This document shows positions 25,689-33,970 of a stretch of DNA of 64,000 nt, piece by piece (the first letter of the stretch is position 1; every line of letters begins with the position of its first letter). Both the position numbers and the translations under genes were made by a program. The stretch is from positions 1 to 64,000 of the forward strand of contig URLM01000005.1 of NCBI GenBank assembly GCA_900548775.1, given 5' to 3'. The notes beneath the pieces were generated by a model, which was not told where the DNA came from, did not search any database, and saw nothing but the letters and a program-made list of their open reading frames with translations. This DNA comes from an uncultured Olsenella sp. (GTDB taxonomy: Bacteria > Actinomycetota > Coriobacteriia > Coriobacteriales > Atopobiaceae).

Positions 25689-27079
25689 CGCTGCTCCCCT
25701 TCCTCGTCGGAGGCGCTTCCGATGGTGCCGAGCACGCGCCGCTCGTTGTACCTCGTGAAGACGAGGCCGCCCACCAGGCAGAAGATCGTGGCGACAAGCG
25801 CCGTGGCACGGTAGCCCATGCCGTTCTCGCCGAGGATGGAGATGGAGGTGAAGAGGATCATCGCAAGCGTCTGCCCAAGCGTCATCGAGAAGGTGCGCGC
25901 CGCATAGAACATGCCCTCGCGCCTCTCGCCCGTCTCTACCGCGTCGCACTCGGCGATGTCGGCGAGAACTGCCTGGGGAAGGATGCCCAGGATTGCCATG
26001 GGGACGGCGGCGAGCACCGCCACGAGCATGCCCCACACCACGCCGGGAATGCCGAACAGGCCGCACACGGCCGTGATGCCAAACGCCAGGCAGAAGAAGA
26101 AAAAGCCAAAGGCGACGATGCGCTTCTTGCCCTGGCGCTTGGCAAGCATGTTCACGGGCGCATAGAACATGAGGGAGATGAGCGTCATGGCAGCGAAGAA
26201 CACGAACGAGAGGGAGTCCGGCAGGCCCATGAGCTCGGTGATGTAGTAGGTCATGCCCGTCTGGAACATGGTGATGGCGACCCAGTAGAGCACGTCCGAG
26301 AGCTCGAAGACCTGGAAGTCACGGTTCTTGAACGTCTTGGCGACGGACTGGAACATGGGCGTGGAGGAGGGCTCGGCCTCGGCGTAGAGCGTCTCGTCGA
26401 TGCCAAACGCGGGCACGAGCATGCAGGCAACCGCCACGGCGGCGAGCACCGCGACCGTCACCCTAAAGGCGCCGGCAATCCCCATGGCGGGCTCGAGGTA
26501 GGCGGCGACCGTGGTCACGAGGTAGGCAGCGGCCGTTCCGAGAAAGTACGTGACAGAGATGTGCGTCGAGAGGTCGATTCTCAGCTCCTGCGTGCGACCA
26601 AGCTCGGGGATGAGCGCGTTGAAGGGCGTGCAGTAGAGCGAGAGCGTGATGTAGAAGAGCATGAGGCAGCAGAAAAGCAGGGCGTTGTTCAGGGTCTGGC
26701 TGCCGGTCCCCGGCAGCACGAAGACAAGGACCGTCATCACGCCAAAGGGGATGGCCGCCTTGCGCATGAAGGGTATCCGCCGGCCAAGAGGGTTCTTGAG
26801 CCTGTCGGACCGGGAGGCGATGAAGGGGTCGATGAATCCGTCGAGGAGCCTGCCGCATCCCGTGATGATGCCGATCACCGTGAGTCCCGCGAACACGGCA
26901 CCCTGGGTGATGAAGACGGCCATGCCTCGCGAGAGCATGGTCTCCGAGGGCATGTAGAAGTAGACGAGCCAGTTGCTCACGATGCCCGAGAGTATCGCCC
27001 AACCCAGCTGTCCTATCGCAAAGAGCCTGATCACGCGCTTGTCCGCAAGCCTGGCCTCTGAGGCCTTCTCCCCTGCCAT
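25685..27079 (-). CDS. GPH-family sugar:cation symporter
   Basis: A 464-residue, 12-segment transporter of the glycoside-pentoside-hexuronide family. The signature is the loop DPFIASRSDRLKNPLGRRIP after the second membrane segment. The ATG at 27077-27079 (MAGEKASEAR) has GGGGAG upstream and is preferred over an in-frame TTG at 27106 that lies inside a hairpin. Downstream overlap with the GH36 gene and upstream tetR suggest one regulated operon for galactoside use. Confidence 0.87.
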   Translation of the reverse strand: MAGEKASEARLADKRVIRLFAIGQLGWAILSGIVSNWLVYFYMPSETMLSRGMAVFITQGAVFAGLTVIGIITGCGRLLDGFIDPFIASRSDRLKNPLGRRIPFMRKAAIPFGVMTVLVFVLPGTGSQTLNNALLFCCLMLFYITLSLYCTPFNALIPELGRTQELRIDLSTHISVTYFLGTAAAYLVTTVAAYLEPAMGIAGAFRVTVAVLAAVAVACMLVPAFGIDETLYAEAEPSSTPMFQSVAKTFKNRDFQVFELSDVLYWVAITMFQTGMTYYITELMGLPDSLSFVFFAAMTLISLMFYAPVNMLAKRQGKKRIVAFGFFFFCLAFGITAVCGLFGIPGVVWGMLVAVLAAVPMAILGILPQAVLADIAECDAVETGERREGMFYAARTFSMTLGQTLAMILFTSISILGENGMGYRATALVATIFCLVGGLVFTRYNERRVLGTIGSASDEEGEQR

Positions 27080-27098
27080 CCCTGCTCCCCTTTCCTCA

Positions 27099-27127
27099 TG
27101 AGACAAAGGGAGTTTCCCTTTGTCTCA
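27099..27127. repeat. TGAGACAAAGG hairpin element, copy 4 (at tetR stop)
   Basis: TGAGACAAAGGGA (27099-27111) and TCCCTTTGTCTCA (27115-27127) are perfect 13-base arms with a GTT loop. The right arm contains the tetR stop codon on the minus strand. It lies between tetR and the symporter gene. Confidence 0.85.
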
Positions 27128-27811
27128 TCTCAACGCACGCACTGCCATGTCCACGATGCACTCCAGCTCGTCCGCCGCCTGGGAGAAGTCGTCCGAGGGG
27201 ATGACCTCCCCGCGGGCAAGCTTCTGCGAAGCCCCCATGAGGGCGTGGGCGACGCTCCGGTAGAAGAGCGGAAAGTCGACCTTTCGCACAACCGATCCGT
27301 CCTGCAGCCCCAGCTGGTAGGCATCGGCAAAGATGAGGTAGAAGGAGTCGACCTCGCCCGCATAGGCGCCGAGCGCCTCCTCGTCCATCCTCTCGGACAC
27401 GAGAAGCCGGTCGAGGTCGTCAATGAAGAGCACGAAGCCTGCGTTCTCCACGTAGCCCTCGGCGTAGAGCCTCAGCATGCGCTCCAGCCTGTTGGCACCG
27501 CCCATGGCGAGAAAGGCGTCGGATTCGACGAGGTCCGTGATCCTCTCGTTGAAGCGCCGCCAAAGGAGGGTGCCAGCGGCAAGGGCGAGCCTTCCCTTTG
27601 TCGAGAAGCGCCGGTAGAGCGTGGCGACCCCAATTCCCGCCTTCTCCGCGACGTCGGTCATGCGAACGTCTGCGATGCGGTTCTCGAGGAACAGCGCCGC
27701 GGCACACGCCACGGCGCGGTCCATCCGGGCGTCACCGGTTATCCCCTGGGCGGCTGCGTTGCCGATAAGGTCCTCTATGCTTCCCGCGACGCGTGTGGAC
27801 ATGCTCGCCAT
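27125..27811 (-). CDS. TetR-family transcriptional regulator
   Basis: A 228-residue repressor. The N-terminal helix-turn-helix reads RMTDVAEKAGIGVATLYRRF, and the rest is a helical ligand-binding domain. A strong AAGGAG supports the ATG at 27809-27811. It is divergent from the GT-B-like gene, with two identical-type palindromes between them, and is followed by the symporter/alpha-galactosidase pair. It probably represses both directions. The inducer is unknown. Confidence 0.88.
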   Translation of the reverse strand: MASMSTRVAGSIEDLIGNAAAQGITGDARMDRAVACAAALFLENRIADVRMTDVAEKAGIGVATLYRRFSTKGRLALAAGTLLWRRFNERITDLVESDAFLAMGGANRLERMLRLYAEGYVENAGFVLFIDDLDRLLVSERMDEEALGAYAGEVDSFYLIFADAYQLGLQDGSVVRKVDFPLFYRSVAHALMGASQKLARGEVIPSDDFSQAADELECIVDMAVRALR

Positions 27812-27840
27812 CCCACTCCTTGACGGCTCTCTTCCTCAAG

Positions 27841-27877
27841 TGATAGTCTAACTATCAATCTGATAGCGAGACTATCA
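27841..27877. promoter_or_regulatory. Twin TetR-type operators
   Basis: TGATAG-N5-CTATCA occurs twice, at 27841-27857 and 27861-27877. The two 17-bp palindromes have centres 20 bases apart, about two helical turns, so two repressor dimers could bind the same face of the DNA between tetR and the divergent gene at 27909. Confidence 0.82.
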
Positions 27878-27908
27878 TCTACGGCCCCTGAGCGTCAAGG
27901 AGGAATCG

Positions 27909-29462
27909 ATGGAAGCGTCGACGGACAGGGCGAGAAGCGTCTTTGGCAACGAGCAGGACGAGGCAACGTACCAGAAGGCGGTCCAGTCGAAGGAGCGGTT
28001 CCTCCGCCGCTTTGGCGATGACACCGCCACCGCCTATCACCTACAGGCAGCGCCCACACCTGTCATTGGGGACCTTCTCGGCGTGAGGAACCTCGTCGTC
28101 TCCCCCAGCGGGACGCCCCTCGACATCCGCGCCGACGCAAGCGGCGCTCCACAGCCGCCGACAACGGAACGCACCGTAGAAGGCGCCAACGGAGCGCCGG
28201 TTATCGTGGGCAACATCCGCATGGGCTTTGGCCACTACCGCATCTCCATGGCCATGGCCTCGGCCGCGCATGCCATGGGATACACCCCCTACTGGCTCGA
28301 CCTCGCCTCCTTCAAGGACGCCACCGGCTCCAAGGCCATCCGCTACCAGAACGACCTCTACTCCAAGGGCTCGAGGATCTCTCAGCGCGTGAGCGCTTTC
28401 AACAAGCTGGTGTGGGAGCCTCTCAACTCAGAGGGCTTCCGCAAGCTCTCCTACAACGCCGCAGACCAGAAGAACGCCGAGCTCTGCGTGCCGCTCTTCC
28501 GTGACATCGAGAAGGACGTCCCCTACGTGGGGACCCATGTCTGGCCCGCCCAGGCCGCCGTGCATGCGGGCATGACGCACGTGGTGAACGCGATTCCGGA
28601 CAACTGGCCCATGGCGCTGCACCTCTCAGAGGGTGCCATCCACACGGTCCAGACACCCAGCTCCTACCTGGGCTACCACCAGCTGCGCGGCATGGACCCA
28701 AGGCGCCAGCTCAAGCCCATGCCGGAGGGGTCCATCTTCTACACCGGCCACTACGTCGACCACGAGCTCGTCTCGAACATCCCCGCAGACTGCGCACGCC
28801 GCAGGGACCGCGTTATGGGCGGAGGCCCGGTGCGCTACCTGCTCTCCGTTGGCGGCGCAGGCGCCCAGCAGGACCTCTTCGCGGCCATCGTGGAGCATCT
28901 CCTTCCCTACGTGAGGCGCGGCGAGGCCGTAGTCTTCGTGAACGTGGGTGACCACAAGAAGGTGTGGGATGCGCTGCTCAGGAACGTGGGCGGGCTCCGC
29001 AGCGAGGCACTTCCCCACTTCGACGGGTTTGACGAGGTCAAGAGGTTCGCCACGGCGGCGCTCGACGGGGACGTGCGTGGAGTCCATGCCTTCTGCGACA
29101 AGGACATCTTCGCCGCGGTCTACTCCTCGAACCTGCTCATGCGCTGCTCCGACGTTCTGGTGACAAAGCCGAGCGAGTTCTCGTTCTACCCCGTGCCCAA
29201 GCTCATGATCCACCGCGTGGGCGGACACGAAGCATGGGGCGCCATCCGTGCAGCAGAGGTTGGCGATGGGACCTACGAGCTGGACGAGACGGACGAGGTG
29301 CTCTCGATGATCGACTCGTTCCAGCGCGAGCGTGGCCTCGTCGGCTTCATGTGCGACCGAATAGAGGAAGCGGCGAGGGCGGGAATCTATGACGGCGCGT
29401 ATCGCGTCATCGACCTTGCGGTGAACGGGACGCCCACGCTCCCCGCCCCCGGAGTCCGGTGA
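27909..29462 (+). CDS. Uncharacterised GT-B-like protein, possible glycosyltransferase
   Basis: A 517-residue soluble protein I cannot assign firmly. Residues ~97-115 (GNIRMGFGHYRIS, then MAMASAAHAMGY) look like the N-terminal glycine/histidine motif of MGDG-synthase/MurG-type GT-B enzymes, and late segments SDVLVTKPSEFSFYPVPKL and GGHEAWGAIRA resemble the donor-binding end of that fold. AAGGAGGAATCG precedes the ATG. Expression is probably controlled by the divergent TetR through the twin operators. The stop codon is in a hairpin element shared with the convergent UbiB-like gene. Confidence 0.6.
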   Translation: MEASTDRARSVFGNEQDEATYQKAVQSKERFLRRFGDDTATAYHLQAAPTPVIGDLLGVRNLVVSPSGTPLDIRADASGAPQPPTTERTVEGANGAPVIVGNIRMGFGHYRISMAMASAAHAMGYTPYWLDLASFKDATGSKAIRYQNDLYSKGSRISQRVSAFNKLVWEPLNSEGFRKLSYNAADQKNAELCVPLFRDIEKDVPYVGTHVWPAQAAVHAGMTHVVNAIPDNWPMALHLSEGAIHTVQTPSSYLGYHQLRGMDPRRQLKPMPEGSIFYTGHYVDHELVSNIPADCARRRDRVMGGGPVRYLLSVGGAGAQQDLFAAIVEHLLPYVRRGEAVVFVNVGDHKKVWDALLRNVGGLRSEALPHFDGFDEVKRFATAALDGDVRGVHAFCDKDIFAAVYSSNLLMRCSDVLVTKPSEFSFYPVPKLMIHRVGGHEAWGAIRAAEVGDGTYELDETDEVLSMIDSFQRERGLVGFMCDRIEEAARAGIYDGAYRVIDLAVNGTPTLPAPGVR

Positions 29463-29488
29463 GACAAGGGGAAACTCCCTTTGTCTCA
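29460..29488. repeat. TGAGACAAAGG hairpin element, copy 5, holding both convergent stops
   Basis: TGAGACAAGGGGA (29460-29472) and TCCCTTTGTCTCA (29476-29488) pair with one G-T contact around AAC. The left TGA ends the GT-B-like gene and the right TCA is the stop of the leftward UbiB-like gene. Confidence 0.85.
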
Positions 29489-31249
29489 CCTCTTGCGGTG
29501 ACGGTCGTCCCTGATGATGCTCCGCGCAACCCAGACGCCCAGGATGAGCGCGGCAAGGTAGCCCACGAAGCCGATGACGGGGATGCCAAAGATGACGGGC
29601 TGGATGCGCGCGTAGTAGACGACGGACGATCCGATGAAGAGGCCCGCCACCATGATGCTCATCGAGAGCCGGTTGGCGATGTGGGCAAAGTCGTTGAGGG
29701 GGTCCTCGGTCCCGGCCACGTCGAGGTTGAGGCGCAGCTGACCGCGCGTGAGCATCTTCATGGCTAGGTCCGCCTGCGACGCTGCGCCGAGAAGCCCGTG
29801 GGCGGCGCGGGTGCCCTCGCGCGCAAAGCCCTTGACCTCGTGCTTGATGAGGTCCTTGGGGACTGCGTGCGCCTTGATGTGAGCCGTGATGATCTCGATG
29901 ATCGACACGCCTGGGAGAAACTCGTCCACCACGCCTTCGAGCGTGACGAGGGAGCGCGCGAGCATGGTTACCGTGCCGGGCAGCTCGACGCCGTTCTTTC
30001 TCGCCATCGAGATGAGTGAGTTCACGAAGGCGCCCACGTCGAGGTCGGAAAGGTCCGCCTCGCCGTAGTCAGCGATGATCATGTCAAGGTCGTCCAGCAG
30101 GTGGGCGTGGTCCACGGAAGACGTGTCGGAGATCGAGAAGCGCAGGAGCCCGTCTGCCAGGCCAGCCGAGTCACGAAGTGCAACCGCCTTCACCATGTCA
30201 GACATGGCCTTGCGGTCGTGCGACGAGAGGCGCCCCATGATGCCCAGGTCGATGTAGACGATCTGTCCACCGTGGATGATGAGGTTTCCGGGATGCGGGT
30301 CCGCGTGGAAGAAGCCGTCGTCGATCATCTGGCGCGTGTAGTTGTCGACGAGCTTGGCACCAATTTCCTCGAGGCTGTAGCCGGCGGCAACGAGCTGTGC
30401 GGTCTTGTCGATGGGGATGCCCTCGATGTAGTCCATCACAACGACGTGCTTGGTGCAGAGCTTGGGATAGGGCTTCGGGCAGTCCACGAACTTGCAGTCG
30501 GCGTTGTTGCGCCTGAACTCCTCGAGGTTCCTGGCCTCCACGAGGAAGTCCGTCTCGTCCCTAAACGACTGCCACAGCTCGTCCACCACCGACTGCATGT
30601 CGAGGAACTGGCTCCCCGACATGAAGCGGTCCATGAAGCCCACGAGCGAGCGCATGATGGCAATGTCTTGTGCCATGGTCTCCTGGACGTGCGGCCGCTG
30701 GACCTTGATGGCGACCATCTCGCCCGTGACGAGACGGGCCTTGTGCACCTGCGCTACGGAGGCAGAGCCCAGGGGCACGTCGTCGATGGCGTCGAAGAGG
30801 TCCTCGATCGGGGTCTCGTACTCGTCGCGCAAGGCCTTGAGCACCGTCTCGCGGTCCATGGGCTCCACGTCAGAGCGGAGCTTGGTAAGCTCGCGGCAGA
30901 AGCTCTCGGGCAGAATCTCGGAGCGCATCGAGAGGATCTGGCCCGCCTTCACGAAGGTGGGACCCAGCTCCTCGAGCATGTGCCGCAGGCTCTTTGGCGT
31001 GAGGCCGTGGAAGATGTCATAGCGACGAACGATCGAGAGAATCTCGCGCACGCGTCTCATACGAGAGCTGCGCGAGGACTCGTAGCCGTCAGACGTCTTG
31101 CTGCGACCACCAAAGAGGCCGATGGTCTGTGCGTCGTCGTCCTCGAAGCCCTCTTCGCTCACGCTCTTGTACCACGCGTCAAGGAGCTCGTCACTGGTGT
31201 GTGGCGAGCTCCCCATTGCGGCGTCACTTGTGTCGCGAACCTCCGGCAC
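29486..31249 (-). CDS. UbiB/AarF (ABC1)-family atypical kinase
   Basis: A 587-residue atypical protein-kinase-like ATPase, membrane anchored by two C-terminal hydrophobic helices (about residues 530-580). Family motifs visible: LGPTFVKAGQILSMR (the KxGQ motif), a glycine/alanine-rich LGSASVAQVHKA loop, VAIKVQRP, and the DPHPGN catalytic stretch with IDLGIMGRL. In other bacteria UbiB supports isoprenoid-quinone or lipid metabolism; here the role is unknown. The GTG start lies behind AAGGAG, five bases after the phasin-like gene, so the pair is co-transcribed. Confidence 0.87.
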   Translation of the reverse strand: MPEVRDTSDAAMGSSPHTSDELLDAWYKSVSEEGFEDDDAQTIGLFGGRSKTSDGYESSRSSRMRRVREILSIVRRYDIFHGLTPKSLRHMLEELGPTFVKAGQILSMRSEILPESFCRELTKLRSDVEPMDRETVLKALRDEYETPIEDLFDAIDDVPLGSASVAQVHKARLVTGEMVAIKVQRPHVQETMAQDIAIMRSLVGFMDRFMSGSQFLDMQSVVDELWQSFRDETDFLVEARNLEEFRRNNADCKFVDCPKPYPKLCTKHVVVMDYIEGIPIDKTAQLVAAGYSLEEIGAKLVDNYTRQMIDDGFFHADPHPGNLIIHGGQIVYIDLGIMGRLSSHDRKAMSDMVKAVALRDSAGLADGLLRFSISDTSSVDHAHLLDDLDMIIADYGEADLSDLDVGAFVNSLISMARKNGVELPGTVTMLARSLVTLEGVVDEFLPGVSIIEIITAHIKAHAVPKDLIKHEVKGFAREGTRAAHGLLGAASQADLAMKMLTRGQLRLNLDVAGTEDPLNDFAHIANRLSMSIMVAGLFIGSSVVYYARIQPVIFGIPVIGFVGYLAALILGVWVARSIIRDDRHRKR

Positions 31250-31254
31250 AGGTT

Positions 31255-31608
31255 CTACTCCTTGGCGTCACCGTCGTCGACCGGGGCGTCCTCGACGGAG
31301 TCTGGCTCAACGACGTCCTCGTCGAGGTCAGAGGCCATGGTGGCGACCTTCTTCGCGAAGTCCGCGCGCTCCTCTGGCGTCATTGCCGCCATCTTGGCGC
31401 GCAGCGCGGCGTCAGAGGTGTCGCCGACGACCTCCTTCGCCTTGCGGGTGAGCTCCTCGTTGATGGCCTTGCCCTGGGCGACGGTAAGTTCGCCCTTCTT
31501 GACGAAGCCGTCGATGACCTCCTGGGACTTCTCGGCGGTGGTGGCGACTGCGCCCACGCTTGCCAGGAAGACCTTGCGGAAGCCGTCTGTGATGTCGAAG
31601 TCTGCCAT
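31255..31608 (-). CDS. Phasin-like small helical protein
   Basis: A 117-residue protein with long amphipathic helices and an acidic tail (DLDEDVVEPDSVEDAP), similar in pattern to the phasin/PhaF-type family (start MADFDITDGFRKVFLASVGA; VIDGFVKKGELT in the middle). AAGGGAGA precedes the ATG. It directly precedes the UbiB-like gene. It may be a membrane- or lipid-surface adaptor rather than a granule protein, as no PHA synthase gene is in the window. Confidence 0.7.
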   Translation of the reverse strand: MADFDITDGFRKVFLASVGAVATTAEKSQEVIDGFVKKGELTVAQGKAINEELTRKAKEVVGDTSDAALRAKMAAMTPEERADFAKKVATMASDLDEDVVEPDSVEDAPVDDGDAKE

Positions 31609-31737
31609 GATGTCTCCCTTCAGAAGCGGGACGTCCGTCCCGCGGCGGTGATGCTCTCTGTTCTACCCCACCCGTAGCAGCTGGTTACGCTGGGAACCCA
31701 TTTTTCGGCGGGCGCCCGGGAGAGTGGGCCAAAGGGT

Positions 31738-32433
31738 CTAGCCCAGGAGAATGCCCCTGAGCTCTTCGACGGTCTCGGCAACCGCCACGGCGCCTGCGTC
31801 CCATAGCTCCTCTACTTCGCAGGTGTGTGCGTAGTGAACCCCCACGCAGGGGATTCCCACCTCCGTCGCTGCGGCGACGTCATAGAACCTGTCGCCGACC
31901 ATCACTGCGTCTGCGGCACCCAGGCCGGTCTGGTCCATGACGCGTACGATGGTCTTGGCCTTCGTGTCGTCGCCGTCCTTGAGCTTGCCCAGGTAGACGT
32001 CAAAGTGGGGCGCGAGGCCAGACTCCCGCATGCCGCGCTCGAGAAGCGCGGCGCGCTTCGAAGAGGCAACGCCCAGGACCTTGCCGGCTTCACGAAGGGA
32101 GTCGGCGAGGTCGGCCATGCCGGGGATGGCAGGAAACGCCTCTGCGCCGAGCGTGTTGTAGATCGCCCGGTACTCGTCGGTGATCTGCTCCGCCTCTTCC
32201 GTCGAGAAGCCATAGACCAGCGAGAAGGCCTCGGGGAAGGGAGGTCCCACGATGCGCCTGAGGTCGCCCATGTCGGCGTCGGAGAGGCCGTGGGCACGGA
32301 GCACCGCGCGAGCCGTGGAAGTGATGCCCTCGATGGTGTTGGAGAGCGTGCCATCGAAGTCGAAGACGACGAGCTTTCGTCCGCTCACGTCCATCCCCCG
32401 ACCGAACGGGGTCACCGTCTCACCCGTCACCAT
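31738..32433 (-). CDS. HAD-superfamily hydrolase, phosphoglycolate-phosphatase-like
   Basis: A 231-residue HAD phosphatase. Motif I FDFDGTLSNT, motif II around GVASSKRAA, and motif III/IV MVGDRFYDV with a helical cap between residues 35 and 100. Such enzymes hydrolyse small phosphate esters such as phosphoglycolate; the substrate here is not predictable. GGAGGG upstream supports the ATG at 32431-32433. The 129 bases between it and the phasin-like gene show no recognisable element. Confidence 0.85.
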   Translation of the reverse strand: MVTGETVTPFGRGMDVSGRKLVVFDFDGTLSNTIEGITSTARAVLRAHGLSDADMGDLRRIVGPPFPEAFSLVYGFSTEEAEQITDEYRAIYNTLGAEAFPAIPGMADLADSLREAGKVLGVASSKRAALLERGMRESGLAPHFDVYLGKLKDGDDTKAKTIVRVMDQTGLGAADAVMVGDRFYDVAAATEVGIPCVGVHYAHTCEVEELWDAGAVAVAETVEELRGILLG

Positions 32434-32588
32434 TGACGTCCCTCCTCATTGACCTCCGGCGCTCACGCCTGTCACGCGAGAGTTTCCAAGCGTCTACGGT
32501 ACCCGAAGCCAGCGGTGCCACGCGCTAGAATTTGCTTTGGGAGGCCCCCTGCCTTCCACTTGTATCAAGACCGCAACGAAGGAGCGAC

Positions 32589-33854
32589 ATGCGCGCAGAG
32601 CCGTTCGTGTGCTATAGGCCCCAGCCCGAGAGGGCGCAGGACTTCGCGTCACTGCCCTATGACGTCTTCACCAGGGAGGAGGCCCGCGAGGCGGTGGCGA
32701 GAAGACCGCACTCCTTCCTCGCGATCGACCGACCCGAGACCGCGTTCGACCCCTCTCACGACATGCATGCGCCAGACGTCTACGAGAAGGCGGCGAGCCT
32801 CCTCGCCGACCGCGTGACGGACGGCACCCTCGTTCGCGACGGAGAGCCCTGCTACTACCTGTACCGCCTCAGTGGAAACGGTCACTCGCAGACGGGCATC
32901 GTTGCGGCCTTCTCCATCGATGACTACGAGACGGGCACCATCCGCCGTCACGAGTTCACGCGGCCGGTCGACGAGAAGGACCGCGCGGACCACATCGCCA
33001 CGACGGGCTGCCAGACGGGCCCCGTCCTTCTCGCCTATCGCGATGACCCGACGCTTGAGACCATCGTCAACGCCGCTACGACGGCGAACCCCCTGTACGA
33101 CTTCACCGACGCGGAGGGGCTACGCGAGACCGTGTGGCGCGTGAGCAGGCCAGCCGCCGTGGATGCCCTACGCACGATGCTCTCGCTCGTCCCGCGGGCC
33201 TACATCGCCGACGGGCACCACCGCGCAGCAGCGGCGGCACGCGTGCGCAAGGCGTTCCGCGACGCCCATGGCGCCACGTTGGGAGCACCGGGCACCGAGC
33301 CCTGCGACTTCCTCCTGGCGGTTCTTTTCCCCGAGAGCCAGCTCATGACCCTCCCTTACGACCGCGTCGTGGCGGACACCGCAGGCCTAGCCCCTGATGC
33401 CCTTCTCGCGCGCCTCGCCGAGCAGGGCTTTTCCGTGGGCGACCCCCAGGGGGAGCCCATACGGCCGACGGACGCCCTCCACTACGGTCTTTACGTTGGC
33501 GGGGCTTGGCGCGAGCTTGCATGGCAGGGCGACGTTCCCCAGACGGCCGTGGGCAAGCTTGACGTCTCCGTCCTCCAGGACCAGGCGCTTAGCCCCATCC
33601 TGGGCATCACCGACCCCGGCCGCGACCCGCGCATTCGCTTTGTGGGAGGCCAGGCGGACGCCAACGCCCTCGAGCCGCTTGCCGGCGATGCCGGCCTTGC
33701 GTTCGCCCTGAGGGCGACCCCGGTGGCAGACATGATGGCCGTAGCCGACGAGGAGGGCATCATGCCGCCCAAGTCCACCTGGTTTGAGCCAAAGCTCAGG
33801 AGCGGGCTCTTTATCAGGCCGATTCGGACGAAATCGGCCGAACAAGAGGCTTAG
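32589..33854 (+). CDS. DUF1015-family protein
   Basis: A 421-residue cytosolic protein of the DUF1015 family. The N-terminal ASLPYDVFTREEAREAVARR and the central YIADGHHRAAAAARV are the family's conserved motifs; the histidine-rich DGHHR loop suggests a metal or phosphate site. The biochemical role is not established to my knowledge. The ATG follows GAAGGAG. It stands alone, with the divergent HAD gene 155 bases away and a TPR gene downstream after 116 bases. Confidence 0.82.
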   Translation: MRAEPFVCYRPQPERAQDFASLPYDVFTREEAREAVARRPHSFLAIDRPETAFDPSHDMHAPDVYEKAASLLADRVTDGTLVRDGEPCYYLYRLSGNGHSQTGIVAAFSIDDYETGTIRRHEFTRPVDEKDRADHIATTGCQTGPVLLAYRDDPTLETIVNAATTANPLYDFTDAEGLRETVWRVSRPAAVDALRTMLSLVPRAYIADGHHRAAAAARVRKAFRDAHGATLGAPGTEPCDFLLAVLFPESQLMTLPYDRVVADTAGLAPDALLARLAEQGFSVGDPQGEPIRPTDALHYGLYVGGAWRELAWQGDVPQTAVGKLDVSVLQDQALSPILGITDPGRDPRIRFVGGQADANALEPLAGDAGLAFALRATPVADMMAVADEEGIMPPKSTWFEPKLRSGLFIRPIRTKSAEQEA

Positions 33855-33970
33855 GGCGGCCCAAGCCGGCCCGATGGTTGTCTCACGGGTAGCATTTCTG
33901 CGTCATGGGTATAAGAGAAGCTCAGGGTTCGCCCAAGCCAGGCGGTCCACATTCAACAGGGAGGTGCTGC

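Noticed and set aside
25361..27061. 566-codon plus-strand frame rich in His, Gly, Glu and Arg
   Set aside because: Antisense to the GPH symporter and the alpha-galactosidase start; its composition is that of a shadow of hydrophobic codons.
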